From Setophaga petechia (taxonomy: Eukaryota; Chordata; Aves; Passeriformes; Parulidae), in NCBI GenBank assembly GCA_024362935.1, contig JANCRA010000007.1, positions 10,728,503-10,792,502 on the forward strand: a stretch of DNA of 64,000 nucleotides. Reading direction: 5' to 3'. A model generated the notes under the pieces. That model saw only the letters and a list, made by a program, of their open reading frames with translations, did not search any database and was not told where the DNA came from. Made by a program: the position numbers and the translations under genes. Positions 23,801 to 36,396 of this stretch are shown here, piece by piece. How positions within the stretch are numbered: position 1 is the stretch's first letter; every line of letters starts with the position of its first letter.

Positions 23801-26800
23801 TCAAGGCTTTTTTAGTTATTGCCACTGCCATTTTGGATAGAAATACAAATATGTTTACAGCTCTTCATCACTTGTGTGCTCTTTTCTAATAGCAGTGTGT
23901 TTGGAATTGACCCATTTTAAGCAGAACTAAAGAAAAGGATGGATAATTTATTATGCCTAAATTAAGGAGGAATAATGCCGCGACTGAGCATAAAATCTGG
24001 GTCAGAGCTGCCAATTTGTCTCTTCCCAGAGCCTTGTTTATCTGTTCACACAGAATTAAACCCTAGTCTACCCAAACACACCAAGACTGCCTTGAAGGAC
24101 AGCTATGAAGCTCCAAGAATACCCTTTCTGGTGGCAGCTCTAGGCTCCCCAGAGGTATGGCTTTGGGGCAGTTATCCATTTTTGTGTCAGGGGTCTCACA
24201 GCTGACTCTCAGTTGCAGGATGCCCAGGTGAGGCTTTGAGCACATTTCCCAGTTCAGGGGACTATTACATGGTGTTTTAGCCATTGTTCACTGTTCAAAT
24301 CCACGGCAGGTTGATGATGGCTCAGAGCTGTTGCCATCTGCATGTACAGCCTCTGCAATGAGGGGTGTGAGCTCAGGCACCTGCTGATCATCTCAGCAGA
24401 GGCACTGCAAGTTTCCTCTCACTCTGGCAAATGCCTGCTGCTCTTTCTTCCCTGGATAAATTTAGGGAAATGAAGTTTTTAAAGTTGGATTGCAGTGGAA
24501 AGGGATACAAGACTTAAAAAAGATACAAAATACCACCTACAAAGCTTTTAGTGTCCTTAGCAGATGTTGCTGAAGGTTCCACTAGCATCAGGAGAGGAGC
24601 AGGTGTTTCATGATCCTATTTTTCCAGATGCAGTAACAAGTTCTTTAAGCCAAAATTGGTAGTTTGGGATTGCCCATTTCATTCATGGCAAGACTGCCTA
24701 GATCATACTTTTCCCTTTTTATTTTTAAAGTCAAGTTATGTGTAAAAATGTTATTCCATTCAATATAGACTAGGAGAGTGTTTTATCAAGAACAGAACAG
24801 ATCATGCCTTGATGCACATGGCCAAATTGAGTAGTATCCAGCTATGCACAGGCTGATTGTGCCAGGATTCTAAAAAATTCATGTTGCCATATAAGTACAA
24901 TGCTAAAATTAATGAAGTAATGTACACTCCAGCTTCTAGGTCCTATCCTGTGGACACCCATAGGAACCATGGAGATAAAATGCATGTCTCTCACAGGAGC
25001 AGGCTGGGAAAACACAGCTGCATGTTTCTGCTTCACTCTGCTCATGACTGTTTCTCATGGAGGCATAAAAAAATCATGAATAATAAAACGAGTCAGCCCA
25101 ATCCATTCCTTGTCTGCAGTGCATCACTGTGACTCCAGAGCCACTGCTTGCAGACTCCTTCAAGAGGTAATTCCTCTGCTAAGTTGCTGGCTAATAGTCT
25201 GTGCCAAGGGTGCAAGCTTTTCCACATGAGGCCTGCCCACGTGAGCCCATGGAACTGTGCTGTGCAGGCCAGCAAAGGCCTCACTGGGCTCTGTGGTGCT
25301 GCTGCTGCTCCAGCTGGAGCTGGGGCACCTGCTGGGGAACCTGGGATCAATTGCTGTCTAGTGCATGAACTACAAACTGCTAGAAAAATGCCACAAAACA
25401 ACAAAGCCAAGCTGAACGCTCATTATTTCCTTAGTCCCCCTTCACTTTAACATATTAATTTACAAGAACTGACCTCCTGCCAAAACTCATCACTTCCAGA
25501 TCCTCTCCTAAGCCCAGGGAATGCACTCAGAAGAGTTTTTCCGCAGCATCTTTAAAACAGTGTGAGGGAGTATCAGTACTGTTCCCTCTCAGGCAGGTGC
25601 CAGCCCCAGGCATGTCCTTGGGCTGTGCATGGAAAAGAGGAGGTGCAGCCCCTCAGAGGGAGCAGAGCTCACTCCTGTGGCAGGCAGGAGGCCTGGGAGC
25701 CATGCTCCTGGTTTAGGCTTCAAATGTGTGCCTGGGGTTGGAAGGCATTAATATCCCTAGTGCCAATTCTGCTAGCTGAAATCATTAGAGACCACAACCT
25801 GGCCACAGTACAGCTGGATGTGAACATTTCTAAGTAGGATGACACAGATTTAATCAGAATGCAGCAAATTTGTTTTTTCAGTACTATCTTCATAGGTCTA
25901 TTTTTAATAATGCATAATTTTTTCAGAATTGGAATTTAATAGGTGCAAACCGGGAGAGCAGAATAAAGAAGAGAAACATTCCAAGAGTCTGAAACAGGAG
26001 TGTTTTTCAATATATCTCTTTCTGTGTGTATAGCCTAAATACAGTTATGGTTTATCTACATTTTTTTATATAACATAACAGGCATACTCTTCAATTTAAT
26101 CCTCAAAACATTTCTTTCTTATTATCTAGTATAAATTAGCATTTCAGGAAAAACAACTGATTACCAAAATAATGAAAATAACTTAAGAGTAACAGGGCTA
26201 GAAGACAACTATGACAAGCAAGTAGGATCAGCCACAGCTATTGCAGGTGTGAAAAGTTGCATCACAATCTGGCCAGTATTTTAAAAATGTCCAGTGAGAA
26301 TTTTCTGGCCTGTCAGAGACTCCATAGTATCCTCATGCCAAAATAATCCACAGCCCTTCTCCCATGAGTACTCGGTTTTTTCATCCTGGAACAAAATGTA
26401 TTTATAATAAATTCTTGTTTTGCTTCTTTATGTGCATGAATCACAATGTCTTCATGATATGAATAATCTTACTTTGAACTTATTATGACTGAGAGTCTAT
26501 CACACTGTATCCTGCTGAAAAATAGAAACAAAAATGGCAGAAACAAAAGGTGCTGTTGGACTGACTTAGTGCCCTAATTTCTTTTTGACAGGCTTGCAAG
26601 ACAATCCTTGGGTGTGTGACTGCAGTCTGTACGAAATGGTGCATTTCCTAAATTTCCAGTCTCCTAACATAGCCTTCATTGAGCCCAGGCTGAAATGCTT
26701 CACTCCCAGGAGCCTTGCAGGAGTCTTCTTCAGCCAGGTAGAGCTGAGGAAGTGCCAGAGCCCCGTGGTGCACACGTCTGTAGCCAAGGTGAAGACCATC

Positions 26801-29800
26801 CTGGGCAGCACGGTGCTGCTGCGCTGCGGCACCACGGGTGTGCCCATCCCCGAGCTCAGCTGGAGGAGAGCTGATGGGGCTCAGCTGAATGGCACAGGTG
26901 GGTTTGGTTTAAGCTTTTCTGCACACACAGAATGAGTGAGACAGGCCTGTACTAGGTGCAATCCACTCTTGCACTGTGATTTTCTATAGACTATAAAATT
27001 ACTTATATGTTGATCTTAATATTATCAGATGTGCGTTATGTGCAGGAAGTTGGTTTTGCTTTGTTTCATAGCAATTGTAGTGGTGAGACAAGTCAAGGGA
27101 TTTTCTGGAAATCTGTTGGAGCTAAAGAAATTAAATATTTCCAACAGTAGCAATTAGCTGTTTTCAGTTAAGTATTCAGTCACTGAAAAGGCTTCCCATT
27201 GAATTATTCTATATTCTATTGTATTGCTAATCCATTAGCAAACATCTCTGGCAGAGAGATGTCTGATGTGAATTCAACTGGGATTCAGATCAGCTGTAGA
27301 AGAAAGACAAGGCTGCAAGCATACAGCATTACTGATATATTAAAAGACAAAAAACCCCTAAAGTGCTGAAGGATACAATACTTCAGTTGGGAATGTCCCC
27401 AAGGAATCATTCCCTCTGATAGACTGACAGGCTCTCCTGGGGAAAAAAGTCTGTGGAAGAAACCCTGACCACCTGGTCTGAGTACCTCTCCTGGGGGAAG
27501 CCTTCAGACAGACACTGGTTTTGTGACTGATCATGATTTCATTTCCATTCACAAGAAAGTCTGGAGCTGTAATTGCAACACTGGTTTAATTTGTGGGGAA
27601 TTTAGGGAAGAAATCTTTGCTCTGCTGAAGACAGTTGTGCTTAGCTTTTTGTCCTACAAGTTCTGAGTCAGGAGCTGCACCTTCTTGCCTCCAACCTTTC
27701 CCGAATAGTCCTGTATCCTAGTCCTGCTCTGACTTTCATAGAGGATGTAAACCCAGCAGAAAAATAAATAAGTATTGGGTCTGATCTTCAAAAGGTTACA
27801 GGGCTCCTCGGTGCACAGTACAGGGAAGACAGCAATTCTCCTTCACAGCAGTGGAACCATTTGTAACAAGTATCATTTCCTGGGATCTGCACAAGTCATT
27901 GCTCTGCTGTGCAGGATGTGCAGGATGCAGCAGAGCTGCTCCTCGTAATGGTAACGTGTACCCATCATGCTGCAAACATCCCTCCTGCACTTGAAAGAGA
28001 GCCACCGCAAAAAACAGAGTGGGGTGATTTCCTGAAAGCCTGTGTTGAGTTTACTTTGAGCTACAACTGAGAATGATGTATTTTGTGCCTCATTAAATCA
28101 GCTGCTAGCACCTTTCAATAAAAAGTTGGCTGGAAAGATAGGTTACTTCTCAGCAATGGCAGCTTCTGTGCCAATGCTATAATGTGACTATTTGAAATAC
28201 TGGTGTTTTGAGCAGAAAGGAGTGAGAAACAGCCCACAGTCTGTATCTACAGGTAACTGCCATAGGTAGACCCATAGCTTCATGTTTTTTAAAATACTCA
28301 TTCGGTAAATAATTGAACTAAAAAAGTAACTTCTGTTGCCTTTATATTTTGCTGCCATTGGAAGGGACCCTGGTTGCCAAGGCTGGATCCTGACCCCAAG
28401 AGGGCTTGGAGGAAGTTTGCATTCTCTTACCTTTGCCTTTCAGACATCTCCCTGGTTTACCTTTCAGCAGGAAAGGGCTGAGGCAGCACATGCCCATCCT
28501 AAGGAGGCTGGTAAATAATGATGAGGGTGAATTATCATTCCACAAGATCCCAGCTCTTTTTTTTTCTTTGCACCAATAGAAAAAGGCAAAAAAAGCTAGT
28601 TTTAGTCTGCAAGTAAATCACATGAGCAAATCAACACTCAGCTATGTACATATCCTTTTGTGGCAACCAAATGTACACCTGTGTAAGGATAAACACCTGC
28701 AGTAATTGAGCAGTACAAGGGATATTATCTTTCAACTATTTTTCCATATACTCTAGGCTAGTCTGAGTGTGTTTATTACAATAAAATCTCCACTGTTTGT
28801 ATTTTCTTTGCCTCCACAGTCTGCATCTAATGCTTGAATAGATCATGTTGCTGCCTGTTCCTTCCACTCTTTTAAGTATTGCATCTATGTAAGAATTTTC
28901 AAGCTTTTCTTTCTAATGGAAGAACCTTTTCTGTTATGTTTTCAAGATGTACATCAATTTGGAGGAAATAGCATCAACTTTTTCATATATATTCATTTTG
29001 AAGCAGTTCAAATCCTGATGTAATCTAATTCAAGTCCTTTTCTTAGGTTTATTTTAATTTTGTAATATTCTTGGTGGAAAGCAGAAATGATGATTCTTTA
29101 TCATATACTTTATCAAGCAGATATTTGGTGTTGGAGTCTTAATATTTTACAAACATGGAATTAATTCCATTTACTATTGCTTGTTTATTTAATATTTTTC
29201 CTGCCTTGCAGTTCACCAAGAGATTTCCAGTGATGGGATGAGCTGGTCTATCCTGGGCCTGCCTGTAGTCTCTTACCTCGACTCTGGAGAGTACATCTGT
29301 AAAGCAAAGAATTTCCTGGGGGCAACAGAGGCCTTCATCTCGCTCATCATCACAGACTCAGAAAGCACAGATGACCCTAACTCTAGTGCCAAAGGCACGT
29401 GGAACAGCAAGGCCAGCGGGATGGAGGCAGCTGCCTACAATGACAAACTGGTGGCCAGGTACGTTATCACCACCTCCACCGTGCCCACGCTGGGGGCTGG
29501 GGCGGGCACCGGAGACAGCGTCCTCCTCCCGGACACAGCTCAGGACAGCAACCCCCAAAACCTGCTGGTGAGCCCCACCACGGGCCAGCAGGAGCCAGAG
29601 AGGATGGTGAGGTCTGTCAGGGTCATAGGGGACACTGACCAGAGCATCACCCTGGCCTGGAAGGCACCTATGGCAAAGAACACCACGGTGTTCAGCGTCC
29701 TTTATGCTGTCTTTGGGGAGAGGGACATGCGGCGGATCAACGTGGAGCCAGGGAAGACCAAGGTCACTCTTTATGGGCTGCTGCCAAAGACCAAATACAT

Positions 29801-30197
29801 CGTGTGCGTCTGTGTGAAAGGGCTGATCCCCAGGAAGGAGCAGTGCATCATATTTTCCACGGATGAAGTTGTCAGTGCAGGAGGCACGCAGAAGCTCATC
29901 AATGTGGTTGTCATCAGTGTGGCCTGTGTCATTGCTGTTCCTCTGACCCTGGTGGTCTGCTGCGGAGCCCTGAAACGGCGCTGCAAGAAATGCTTTGTGC
30001 GCAAGCCCAAGGACGCGCAGGAATCGTACGTCACCTTCGAAAGCCTGTCCCCTGGGGCCAAGGCCAAGGGCGTGGAGGGAGAATACCTGACCAGGCACAC
30101 CCCTGACGAGTCCAACAGGCTGCTGTCCGCCCGCTCCAGCGTGGACTCGGAAGCCATACCAAAGATAGAGGGACAGCCTAATGAGTACTTCTGCTGA
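20412..30197 (+). CDS. LRIT1: LRIT1, leucine-rich repeat, Ig-like and transmembrane protein 1 (complete, 4 coding exons)
   Basis: Join 20412-20533, 23079-23545, 26592-26897 and 29212-30197; all junctions are GT/AG and in frame, giving 626 residues (human about 623). Domain order: signal peptide about 1-21; LRRNT with CPSQCSC at 23-29; LRRs about 55-190; LRRCT starting NPWVCDC near 201; Ig domain about 253-345 with the Cys pair in VLLRCG and [12 protein letters not shown]; acidic/Ser-Thr linker; FN3 about 430-515; transmembrane helix about 526-550; cytoplasmic tail with [12 protein letters not shown] and C-terminus NEYFC, both family signatures. Family knowledge: LRIT1 is a photoreceptor synaptic/outer-segment membrane protein that modulates cone signalling, reported to act with mGluR6 or LRIT3. 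It lies in tandem with its paralogue LRIT2, in the same direction. Confidence 0.96.
20534..23078 (+). other. LRIT1 intron 1
   Basis: Contains the (TA)n microsatellite at 20798-20872. Otherwise AT-rich unique sequence with no coding exon recognised. Confidence 0.8.
20798..20872. repeat. (TA)n microsatellite
   Basis: An uninterrupted AT dinucleotide run of about 75 bases in LRIT1 intron 1, about 265 bases after the exon 1 donor. Able to form a hairpin and expected to vary in length. Confidence 0.97.
23079..23545 (+). CDS. LRIT1: LRIT1 coding exon 2 (leucine-rich repeats)
   Basis: 467 bases between acceptor CCCACCAG and donor GTAAGA; phase 2 in, phase 1 out. Codes [13 protein letters not shown] (end of LRRNT) and about five LRRs with LxxLxLxxN cores such as [22 protein letters not shown] and [11 protein letters not shown]. 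Ends in an Ile-Ile-Leu-Gly stretch. Confidence 0.96.
23546..26591 (+). other. LRIT1 intron 2
   Basis: About 3 kb non-coding, moderately AT-rich; no repeat family or exon recognised. Its position between the LRRs and the LRRCT has no counterpart in LRIT2. Confidence 0.75.
26592..26897 (+). CDS. LRIT1: LRIT1 coding exon 3 (LRRCT and first half of Ig domain)
   Basis: 306 bases between acceptor TTTGACAG and donor GTGGGT; phase 1 in, phase 1 out. Codes [20 protein letters not shown] (LRRCT), the rest of the cysteine cap (LKCF, LRKCQSP), then [11 protein letters not shown] and ELSWRRADG of the Ig domain. Confidence 0.95.
26898..29211 (+). other. LRIT1 intron 3
   Basis: About 2.3 kb of non-coding sequence splitting the Ig domain. 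Nothing beyond short A/T runs recognised. Confidence 0.75.
29212..30197 (+). CDS. LRIT1: LRIT1 coding exon 4 (Ig end, FN3, transmembrane, tail, stop)
   Basis: 986 bases from acceptor TGCCTTGCAG to TGA at 30195-30197; enters in phase 1 (GTT Val at the junction). Codes [26 protein letters not shown], the linker, FN3 ([20 protein letters not shown] onward, [16 protein letters not shown]), a TM helix [20 protein letters not shown], and a basic then Ser-rich tail. GC content is visibly higher than in the flanking introns. Confidence 0.97.
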
Positions 30198-30629
30198 CAG
30201 TACCTAGGCTGGCTGTCAGCTCACCCAGGGGGAAGTGAGTGGCTGTTCTCTGACTCTGCTCCAGCGCTGCACGCCACCCTGGCCATGCTTCTGTCTCTGA
30301 CACGTTCTGGAAGAGGATGCAAGAGGGTAGACGGTGCCCAAGCTTTACAGAAACAAGTTGCTCACACCACTTGGGGTTGGCTGCTTTGTACCCAGTCAAA
30401 AGTTTCTCTGATAATGTCCTCGTTCTCCTGGACCACTTTTTTTAGGGTTGTTTTTTTTTTTTCCTGTCAAATGAAATGTGCACACTAAGTGTAAGGACAT
30501 TAAGGAACATTTCTGAGTATGCTCTGCTTGGTATTGTTTAGGACCAGCTCTGCCATATGCTATGTATTTTATTCTCAGCTCTTTTGCTGTTCCTTTGGTT
30601 GACAAGTCAGGGGAGTATTTAGTAATTTT

Positions 30630-30635
30630 AATAAA
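30630..30635 (+). terminator. Candidate LRIT1 polyadenylation signal 1 (AATAAA)
   Basis: Canonical hexamer about 430 bases after the LRIT1 stop codon. Confidence 0.5.
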
Positions 30636-31533
30636 AACACTTATGAAGGTGAAGATTGAGAGTCTAACCTTTTACATCCCCCATGTTTGCATGAAACATG
30701 CAGCTTGATGCTCAATAGATCACTAAATAGAGATGTACAGCAACCCTTTCTCATATGTCCAACGTAATTACACTTCTATGCTCTCTGTCTTTGCTGAGAA
30801 ATGTACAAAGGAGATAGAAATGAAGAGACAAAACCCAATCCACTCCAAAGAATGCATAATAGAGAGCATTTGCTGATTGCACTTTGGCCCTAAACTCTGT
30901 TCTAAAGATATGGAACAATAGCAAAGGTCTTTCAGTATCAGTCCTAGTTGCCACTTTGTATCTGTATTGTAATTAGTAGAATATGTTTTATACCAGCTGT
31001 GCTAGATTACAATTATACAACAGCCTACTTCGCACATTGTGTATGATGGTGTAATGCTTTGCAATCATACTAGAAAACCTACGTTACACAGTTTTGCAAA
31101 AATCTCCAGCTCTGTCACTGGTGCCTGTGCTTCTGGCAAAACTGATGGTGAAGGCTCACATGATCAGCCAGGTACTTGGGACTTAGTCTTGGAAAAATGT
31201 TGGTCTGTGCAGAGCAGGAGAAAGTGATGTGGTGTGAGACCACTGGCCATGCACACATCAGTCATTCCTGACTATGGTCTCAGTGGTAGCAGAGGCTCAA
31301 TGTAATCTTTTTGGGTTTCAAACATTTTACAAATTCAAGGACCCTGAAAAAAATTCTGTCTAATATTAATCTAAATGCACTTTCATAGTAAGGGCGAATT
31401 GATCAGTCATTTAAGTTCTGCAGTTTCACTGGAATTTGAATCTGAGTGCTTATCACAAACGAATTCCCAGATGTGTAATTTTCTACTCAAGTCCTTTATG
31501 TAGTAATACTGTATGTAACATTTTTCTCTTTGT

Positions 31534-31539
31534 AATAAA
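31534..31539 (+). terminator. Candidate LRIT1 polyadenylation signal 2 (AATAAA)
   Basis: Canonical hexamer in TTTGTAATAAATATT, about 1.3 kb after the stop; preceded by the U-rich stretch TTTTTCTCTTTG. Confidence 0.45.
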
Positions 31540-32592
31540 TATTATACATGAAGAAAATTATATATGTTCTGCCAAATGTTGAATGGGAAAGACCCAGCCA
31601 AGTTGAAATGCTAAGGGATAAAGGTTGCTGAATTGTTCTGAAATGTGTTTGTAAATTTATTGGAAGGACTTCCACTCACATTCTGGATGTGTATGTACAG
31701 CATGGCTTAACAAAATTCACGGGCTGGAATGGAGCCCTGTATGGATTTTGCAAGTCCTCCTTGTACAGAAGGATTTCACTTATGTTAGATTACTTGGCCT
31801 GATGGAAAAAGCAAGTAATTTGATCTCAACATAAATACCAGCAACAGGGATACATCCCAAGAGTTTCTGATAGGACTCCCTGTATTCCTTGCATTAATGA
31901 TAAGGAACTTCTGTTGTATTGGGAGAATTTGACAATCCCTGTATAAAATAATTCATGCTACTTCTATCACTGGACTGTGCAGATTTTTAGGTTTACAAGT
32001 GAAGTTTTGTAAAATTATATATTTTAATGCAACAAATGAACTGATGAAAGATGGTACGCAATAGATATATTCCCTATTTATAAAATTTAATATCAAGTTT
32101 TAAAGTTTTGTCCCAGCCTGATTATATTAGTGAGGAAAAAATATAGCAGTTTTTGTGCTGAGTTGCAAGGATTGCTGTATGTAAGCCTGGGTCCTGCCCA
32201 CATATGCAGCAGGAGCACTGGGCTGTGCAGAACTCTTCCTACCATGGCCCTGGATGGGTAAGCTCCTGAAGAACCAAGGCTGGCCTGAAGTTTCCCTGTG
32301 TTGAACAGAGTGCACCTACTGCCCAAGGACTCTGCTGTAAGTCAGGAGCTGACTTGGGCACCAGAAGAATTCACTTTTCAGCTGACTGGAGACATGAGCT
32401 GGGCCATTTGCTGCACCAGCCCGGGTGAGGAGCAGCCCTCCCCTGCTGGAGCCTTGGTCTGTGAGCTGGAGGAGGCACCAGCTGGGCCAGCACTGACCCT
32501 CTCTGCTTGTGCTCCACCGAGGGATCATCCTGGGACATTCCCTGTGGATGCACTCAATTTTACAGACTCTACTGGATATTTTTTGTACTTTC

Positions 32593-32598
32593 AATAAA
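32593..32598 (+). terminator. Candidate LRIT1 polyadenylation signal 3 (AATAAA)
   Basis: Canonical hexamer in TTTCAATAAATATT, followed within 50 bases by a U/C-rich stretch. The most distal candidate, about 2.4 kb after the stop. Confidence 0.4.
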
Positions 32599-34052
32599 TA
32601 TTGATCCCCAATAGAATAAACGTGCCTTCTCTCATTCCTGTTCCCCCTCTCACTGTCTCATAGCTGAGTTTATCATCTCAGTTTATCATCTCAGCTGCTG
32701 CTGTTCAAGACAAGCCTTTGTTTACTGCACTGGTGGTTTATACACAATAGGCAATAGGGACAAACTTGCACAAGCTCTGTCTTGTCTGGCATTGGTCAAA
32801 GGAGAAACCCTATACTTGCTAAATTATGAGGGAAATGTCAAACCATGAAGGAAGCTGATGTGATTTTAATGCTCTGAGTCAGTTTTCTGAGGTATCAGAC
32901 ATGTAAAGATGTACGTCACTGGATTTTCTGTTTGTCATGGAAGGGCTGTTAGGCACCTATTTCATCCTTACCTCCAGGTAAGGAGGAAACCATTCATTTC
33001 TTGATTAAAATCAATTCTCAAGATATGCTGTAACATACCAAAGCAAACATCTGCTATTGCACTCCCTCTTAACAAGCTTGGACAAGATACTGCCATGCCC
33101 ATATTACGTCAACTCATTTTTAAACACTTTGATACATGCACTGTCTGACACACCCAACTGTAGCCCTCCATGCTTATGTCCTGCCCAGCACTGATTTCTA
33201 ACACTGAAAGCCGTGGCAGAGGGACTAATTGAAAAGCATCAGCCCAGACTTGATTTCTTACAAGAAGAAATGTCATTTCAAGATGGAGTTTGACTCCCTG
33301 GCACACAGGGGGTCATCTCTTGGCATTTGCTTTGGCAATCAGCACAGTCTCTTAAACTCCATTTCCCACAGACACTGTCTCTGTGGAGATTTATTTTGAC
33401 AGCTTGAGTTTTAGACAGCTTGTTCTGCATTTTGGCTTCAGCCAGGATGCCACATGATGTTAAAGAGCAGCTGAACTGAGTGGACATCTGCTGTCACAAT
33501 AGTGACCATTACATTTACAAGCAGGCATAAACTGGGCTGAATTAAAAAAGCAGCAAACCCCCAGTCCAGTAGGGAACATAAGCATAATGACTGTGGCTAA
33601 TACTGGGGGATTTATTTCCCTTACTCCCCCCTCCCCCTCTTCTCCTTCCCTTTCTCTCTGCCCTAATTCATCCAACTCTGGTAAGTGATTCACTACTGGA
33701 CTCTCAGGTTAACACTGAACCTTCTGAGTACACTTGGGGTTGGGATATATTTATATAAATGGCCTCTCAAGCAGCAAATAAATATCAGCCTGAACACAGC
33801 CAGAGCATTGGCCCATGGTACTGAACACCACTCTTTGAAAGGCTATTTTCCAGCCCTTTAGAAGATGGTTGGAGTGGCAGCAATTCTCACGGGGAAAAGG
33901 AAAACAACTGCAATTCTTCTTTATTGTTTTTTCTCTTAAGCAATTTCATTTATTTAAAATAAGGTATTTCTAACAGAGAACCCTGGATATCATTTTGCTT
34001 CCTGTATCCCAGGACATTGGGCATTGTGCACCTTCTGTGCCTGAAGATGTAC

Positions 34053-34103
34053 ATTTATTTACAGGTTAATAAACTCCAGTATTTTATAAACCTGTAAATA
34101 AAT
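34053..34103. repeat. 15-base perfect inverted repeat
   Basis: ATTTATTTACAGGTT at 34053-34067 is matched by its exact reverse complement at 34089-34103, with a 21-base loop. The origin could be chance, a hairpin, or a small non-autonomous element; I see no supporting target-site duplication. Confidence 0.85.
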
Positions 34104-34400
34104 AACACTTCACTTTTCATGAAGAATTTTTTGAAGACGTGACTTAGCTGCCATATATTGTAAGACCCCCCCACCATGGGCCATGCAGGAGGGGGTGGGA
34201 AGATGGCAAGAAAGGGCTCTTCCTTTTAAGCAAAGGACGTTTTGGGCCTTAAAAGTGGTGAATCCCTGCAAGGGATTCCCTGTTGTAAAGGGTAAAATAA
34301 TATTGTTTCATTCTAATAAAATTATATAATTATGGCATCATTATATATGATATGATTTATATTATATATTATATTTTGATTATAATATTACATAACATTA

Positions 34401-34532
34401 ATATAATATAATATAACATAATATAATATAATATAATATAATATAATATAATATAATATAATATAATATAATATTATATTATATTATATTATATTATATT
34501 ATATTATATTATATTATATTATATTATATTAT
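34401..34532. repeat. AT pentanucleotide inverted satellite (ATAAT)n / (ATTAT)n
   Basis: A run of AATAT-type pentamers up to 34472 turns at once into its own reverse complement, up to 34532. The two halves form a near-perfect, spacer-free palindrome with arms of about 55-60 bases, broken on the left by a C at 34417. Flanking sequence is also AT-rich (34313-34640). Confidence 0.95.
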
Positions 34533-34969
34533 TTTATTTAGTATTTTATTTAATATTTTGTACTATTTTATTATTGTGAAATTATATTTATTATTATTGT
34601 AAAGTTTAAATATATAAAACTATTATTATAATAGAAATTATAATCGTTTTATCAGGCAATATTTTCATGGCAGACCACAGACAGAGACCAAAGGCACCCG
34701 TGACTGTGGCATTTGCATTTGGGTGGGAGTGGGGGTCCCTGAGTCCCTCTGCTTCAGGGGCTGATGGATGACGGGGAAGGACACACCCTGCCACGGCAGC
34801 TGCCACTGTGCTCCCGCACATCCTCAGTTCAGCCAGCAGCCCTGCTGACGGGCATCCCCTCTACTTGGCTCCATGGAAAGTGCACAAGGAGTCTGTGCCT
34901 CAGGTGACAGGGCTGCAGTGCTGCCACCCCCATGCAACAGCAGCAGCTTCCCAACAAACTCCTCAGCAG

Positions 34970-35021
34970 CCACCCCCCCAGTGGGGGATTTACCACCACC
35001 CCCCCCAGTGGGGGATTTTCA
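34970..35021 (+). repeat. Two-copy C-run/GTGGGGGATTT repeat
   Basis: A CCACCCCCCCAGTGGGGGATTT-like unit occurs twice in tandem. Each unit holds a C-run and G-run that could pair. Low-complexity local duplication in the LRIT1-LRIT2 spacer. Confidence 0.75.
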
Positions 35022-36396
35022 GCTGCTGCACCTGCTGTGCCACAGACCAGCAGCCTTTCCCCTTCCCAGCTGACAGATTGGAATACAGGGCACCTGTTGA
35101 AAAATCAAATACTGCACCATGGACAAATAAGGAACATTTCAGCTAAAAAATCCAAACCTAAAAATCCCCAATGCTTGTGATACAGGCACTGCCAGCAATA
35201 GCATCCCCACAGGCCCACTCCTTGTGGCCTGTTCCCTGTATATGGGGGACAGACACAGTATATCAGTCCTCTGAAGCATCCTCACCAGGTTATTTTGCTA
35301 ATTTGCCATTAAATAAAAGCTCCTGTAGATTTAAACACTGCAGAATCAAGCCTGTGTTTTCTGTAGGCTGAAAGCAGCACAACCCTGAGAGCCACATATA
35401 GCTCTAAGCTGCCACACTTTAAATACTTTTCTATTCTGGTCCCATAGGTTAGAGGTTAAGCAGTTCAGGCTAATCTTGCTTTGTGCCCCAGCATCACACA
35501 CAAGGGCAGTGAGGTGCAGCCCTGTCCCCAGGAGTGCTCCTGTGCAGGCTGTAGTGAAGCCCATCCACACTAGATGGCCCCAGGAGAACGCAGAACTCCT
35601 TGGAAAGCACAACTGAAACCTGCTGTTTCGGCTTAAAAGAGATCAATACATTTGGTTACTCAAAATCCCTTCTCAGAACGGCTTAGTTTTTCAAGATGGC
35701 TGAAAGGCAGTCGGCACGTGTCTTATAAAGGAAGGCAGAGAATAGCACTGAAAATTTGTATTTATACAAAAGAAATTGACTTCCTAGAGACTCTTGTCAG
35801 ACAAACCCCCCATGGACTGGCCACAGCTATGTTTCAGAGGAAAAAGGTGCCATGTTTATGTTTCCATGCTGTAAGATCCTAGTTTGTGGAGCAGGCTTCA
35901 TGCTCACCATGAGCAGAACCCACCAGGCAGGGTTTGGGGGAGGATGGACTGTGAAATGGGGCACTATGGAAATTACAGCTGAAGTCTGGCCCTTCCTGTT
36001 GCTTTCTGCCTTGATAAAAGCCATTAAAATATAGGAGACAGACAGACCCTGTGAAATTAAAAAAACAAAAAGAAAAAGAAAAAAATTTGGCCTGGTTAAT
36101 TACTTGCAAGGGCTTGGCAAAAGAAGTGATTTTGGCTCCATCTTCATATTCCCAACCAAATAAATATGTCTGCCAGAATCCCCTCAGCTGGAGGAGAAAT
36201 GCCAAGAGTGATCCTGGGGGTGGTTTTTAGCACTTGGACACAGACTGAGAACCACACTACATGTCTTCCTTAGGGTTGGGTCCCCAGCAGGATTTATTTC
36301 TGCGTCAAGGAAGATTACAGCTAATAGGATTTGCTTCTTGGAGGCTGTTGGTGTGTTTGGTGCAAACCCCTGCACAGTGCTTTCTTAAAGGAGAAT

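Larger units (their letters stand above)
30198..32620 (+). other. LRIT1 probable 3' untranslated region
   Basis: Non-coding AT-rich sequence after the LRIT1 stop with AATAAA hexamers at about 30630, 31534 and 32593. The true 3' end cannot be fixed without transcript data. No other gene recognised here. Confidence 0.5.
32621..36396. other. Intergenic region between LRIT1 and LRIT2
   Basis: Short spacer of the tandem pair. It holds a pyrimidine-rich tract near 33621-33663, a 15-base inverted repeat at 34053-34103, the AT pentanucleotide inverted repeat at 34401-34532, a small two-copy repeat near 34970-35020, and presumably the LRIT2 promoter. No coding exon recognised apart from LRIT2 exon 1 at its right border. 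Confidence 0.7.

Noticed and set aside
29358..30098. 246-codon minus-strand open frame over LRIT1 exon 4
   Set aside because: Antisense shadow of the LRIT1 FN3/tail exon; no recognisable protein features.
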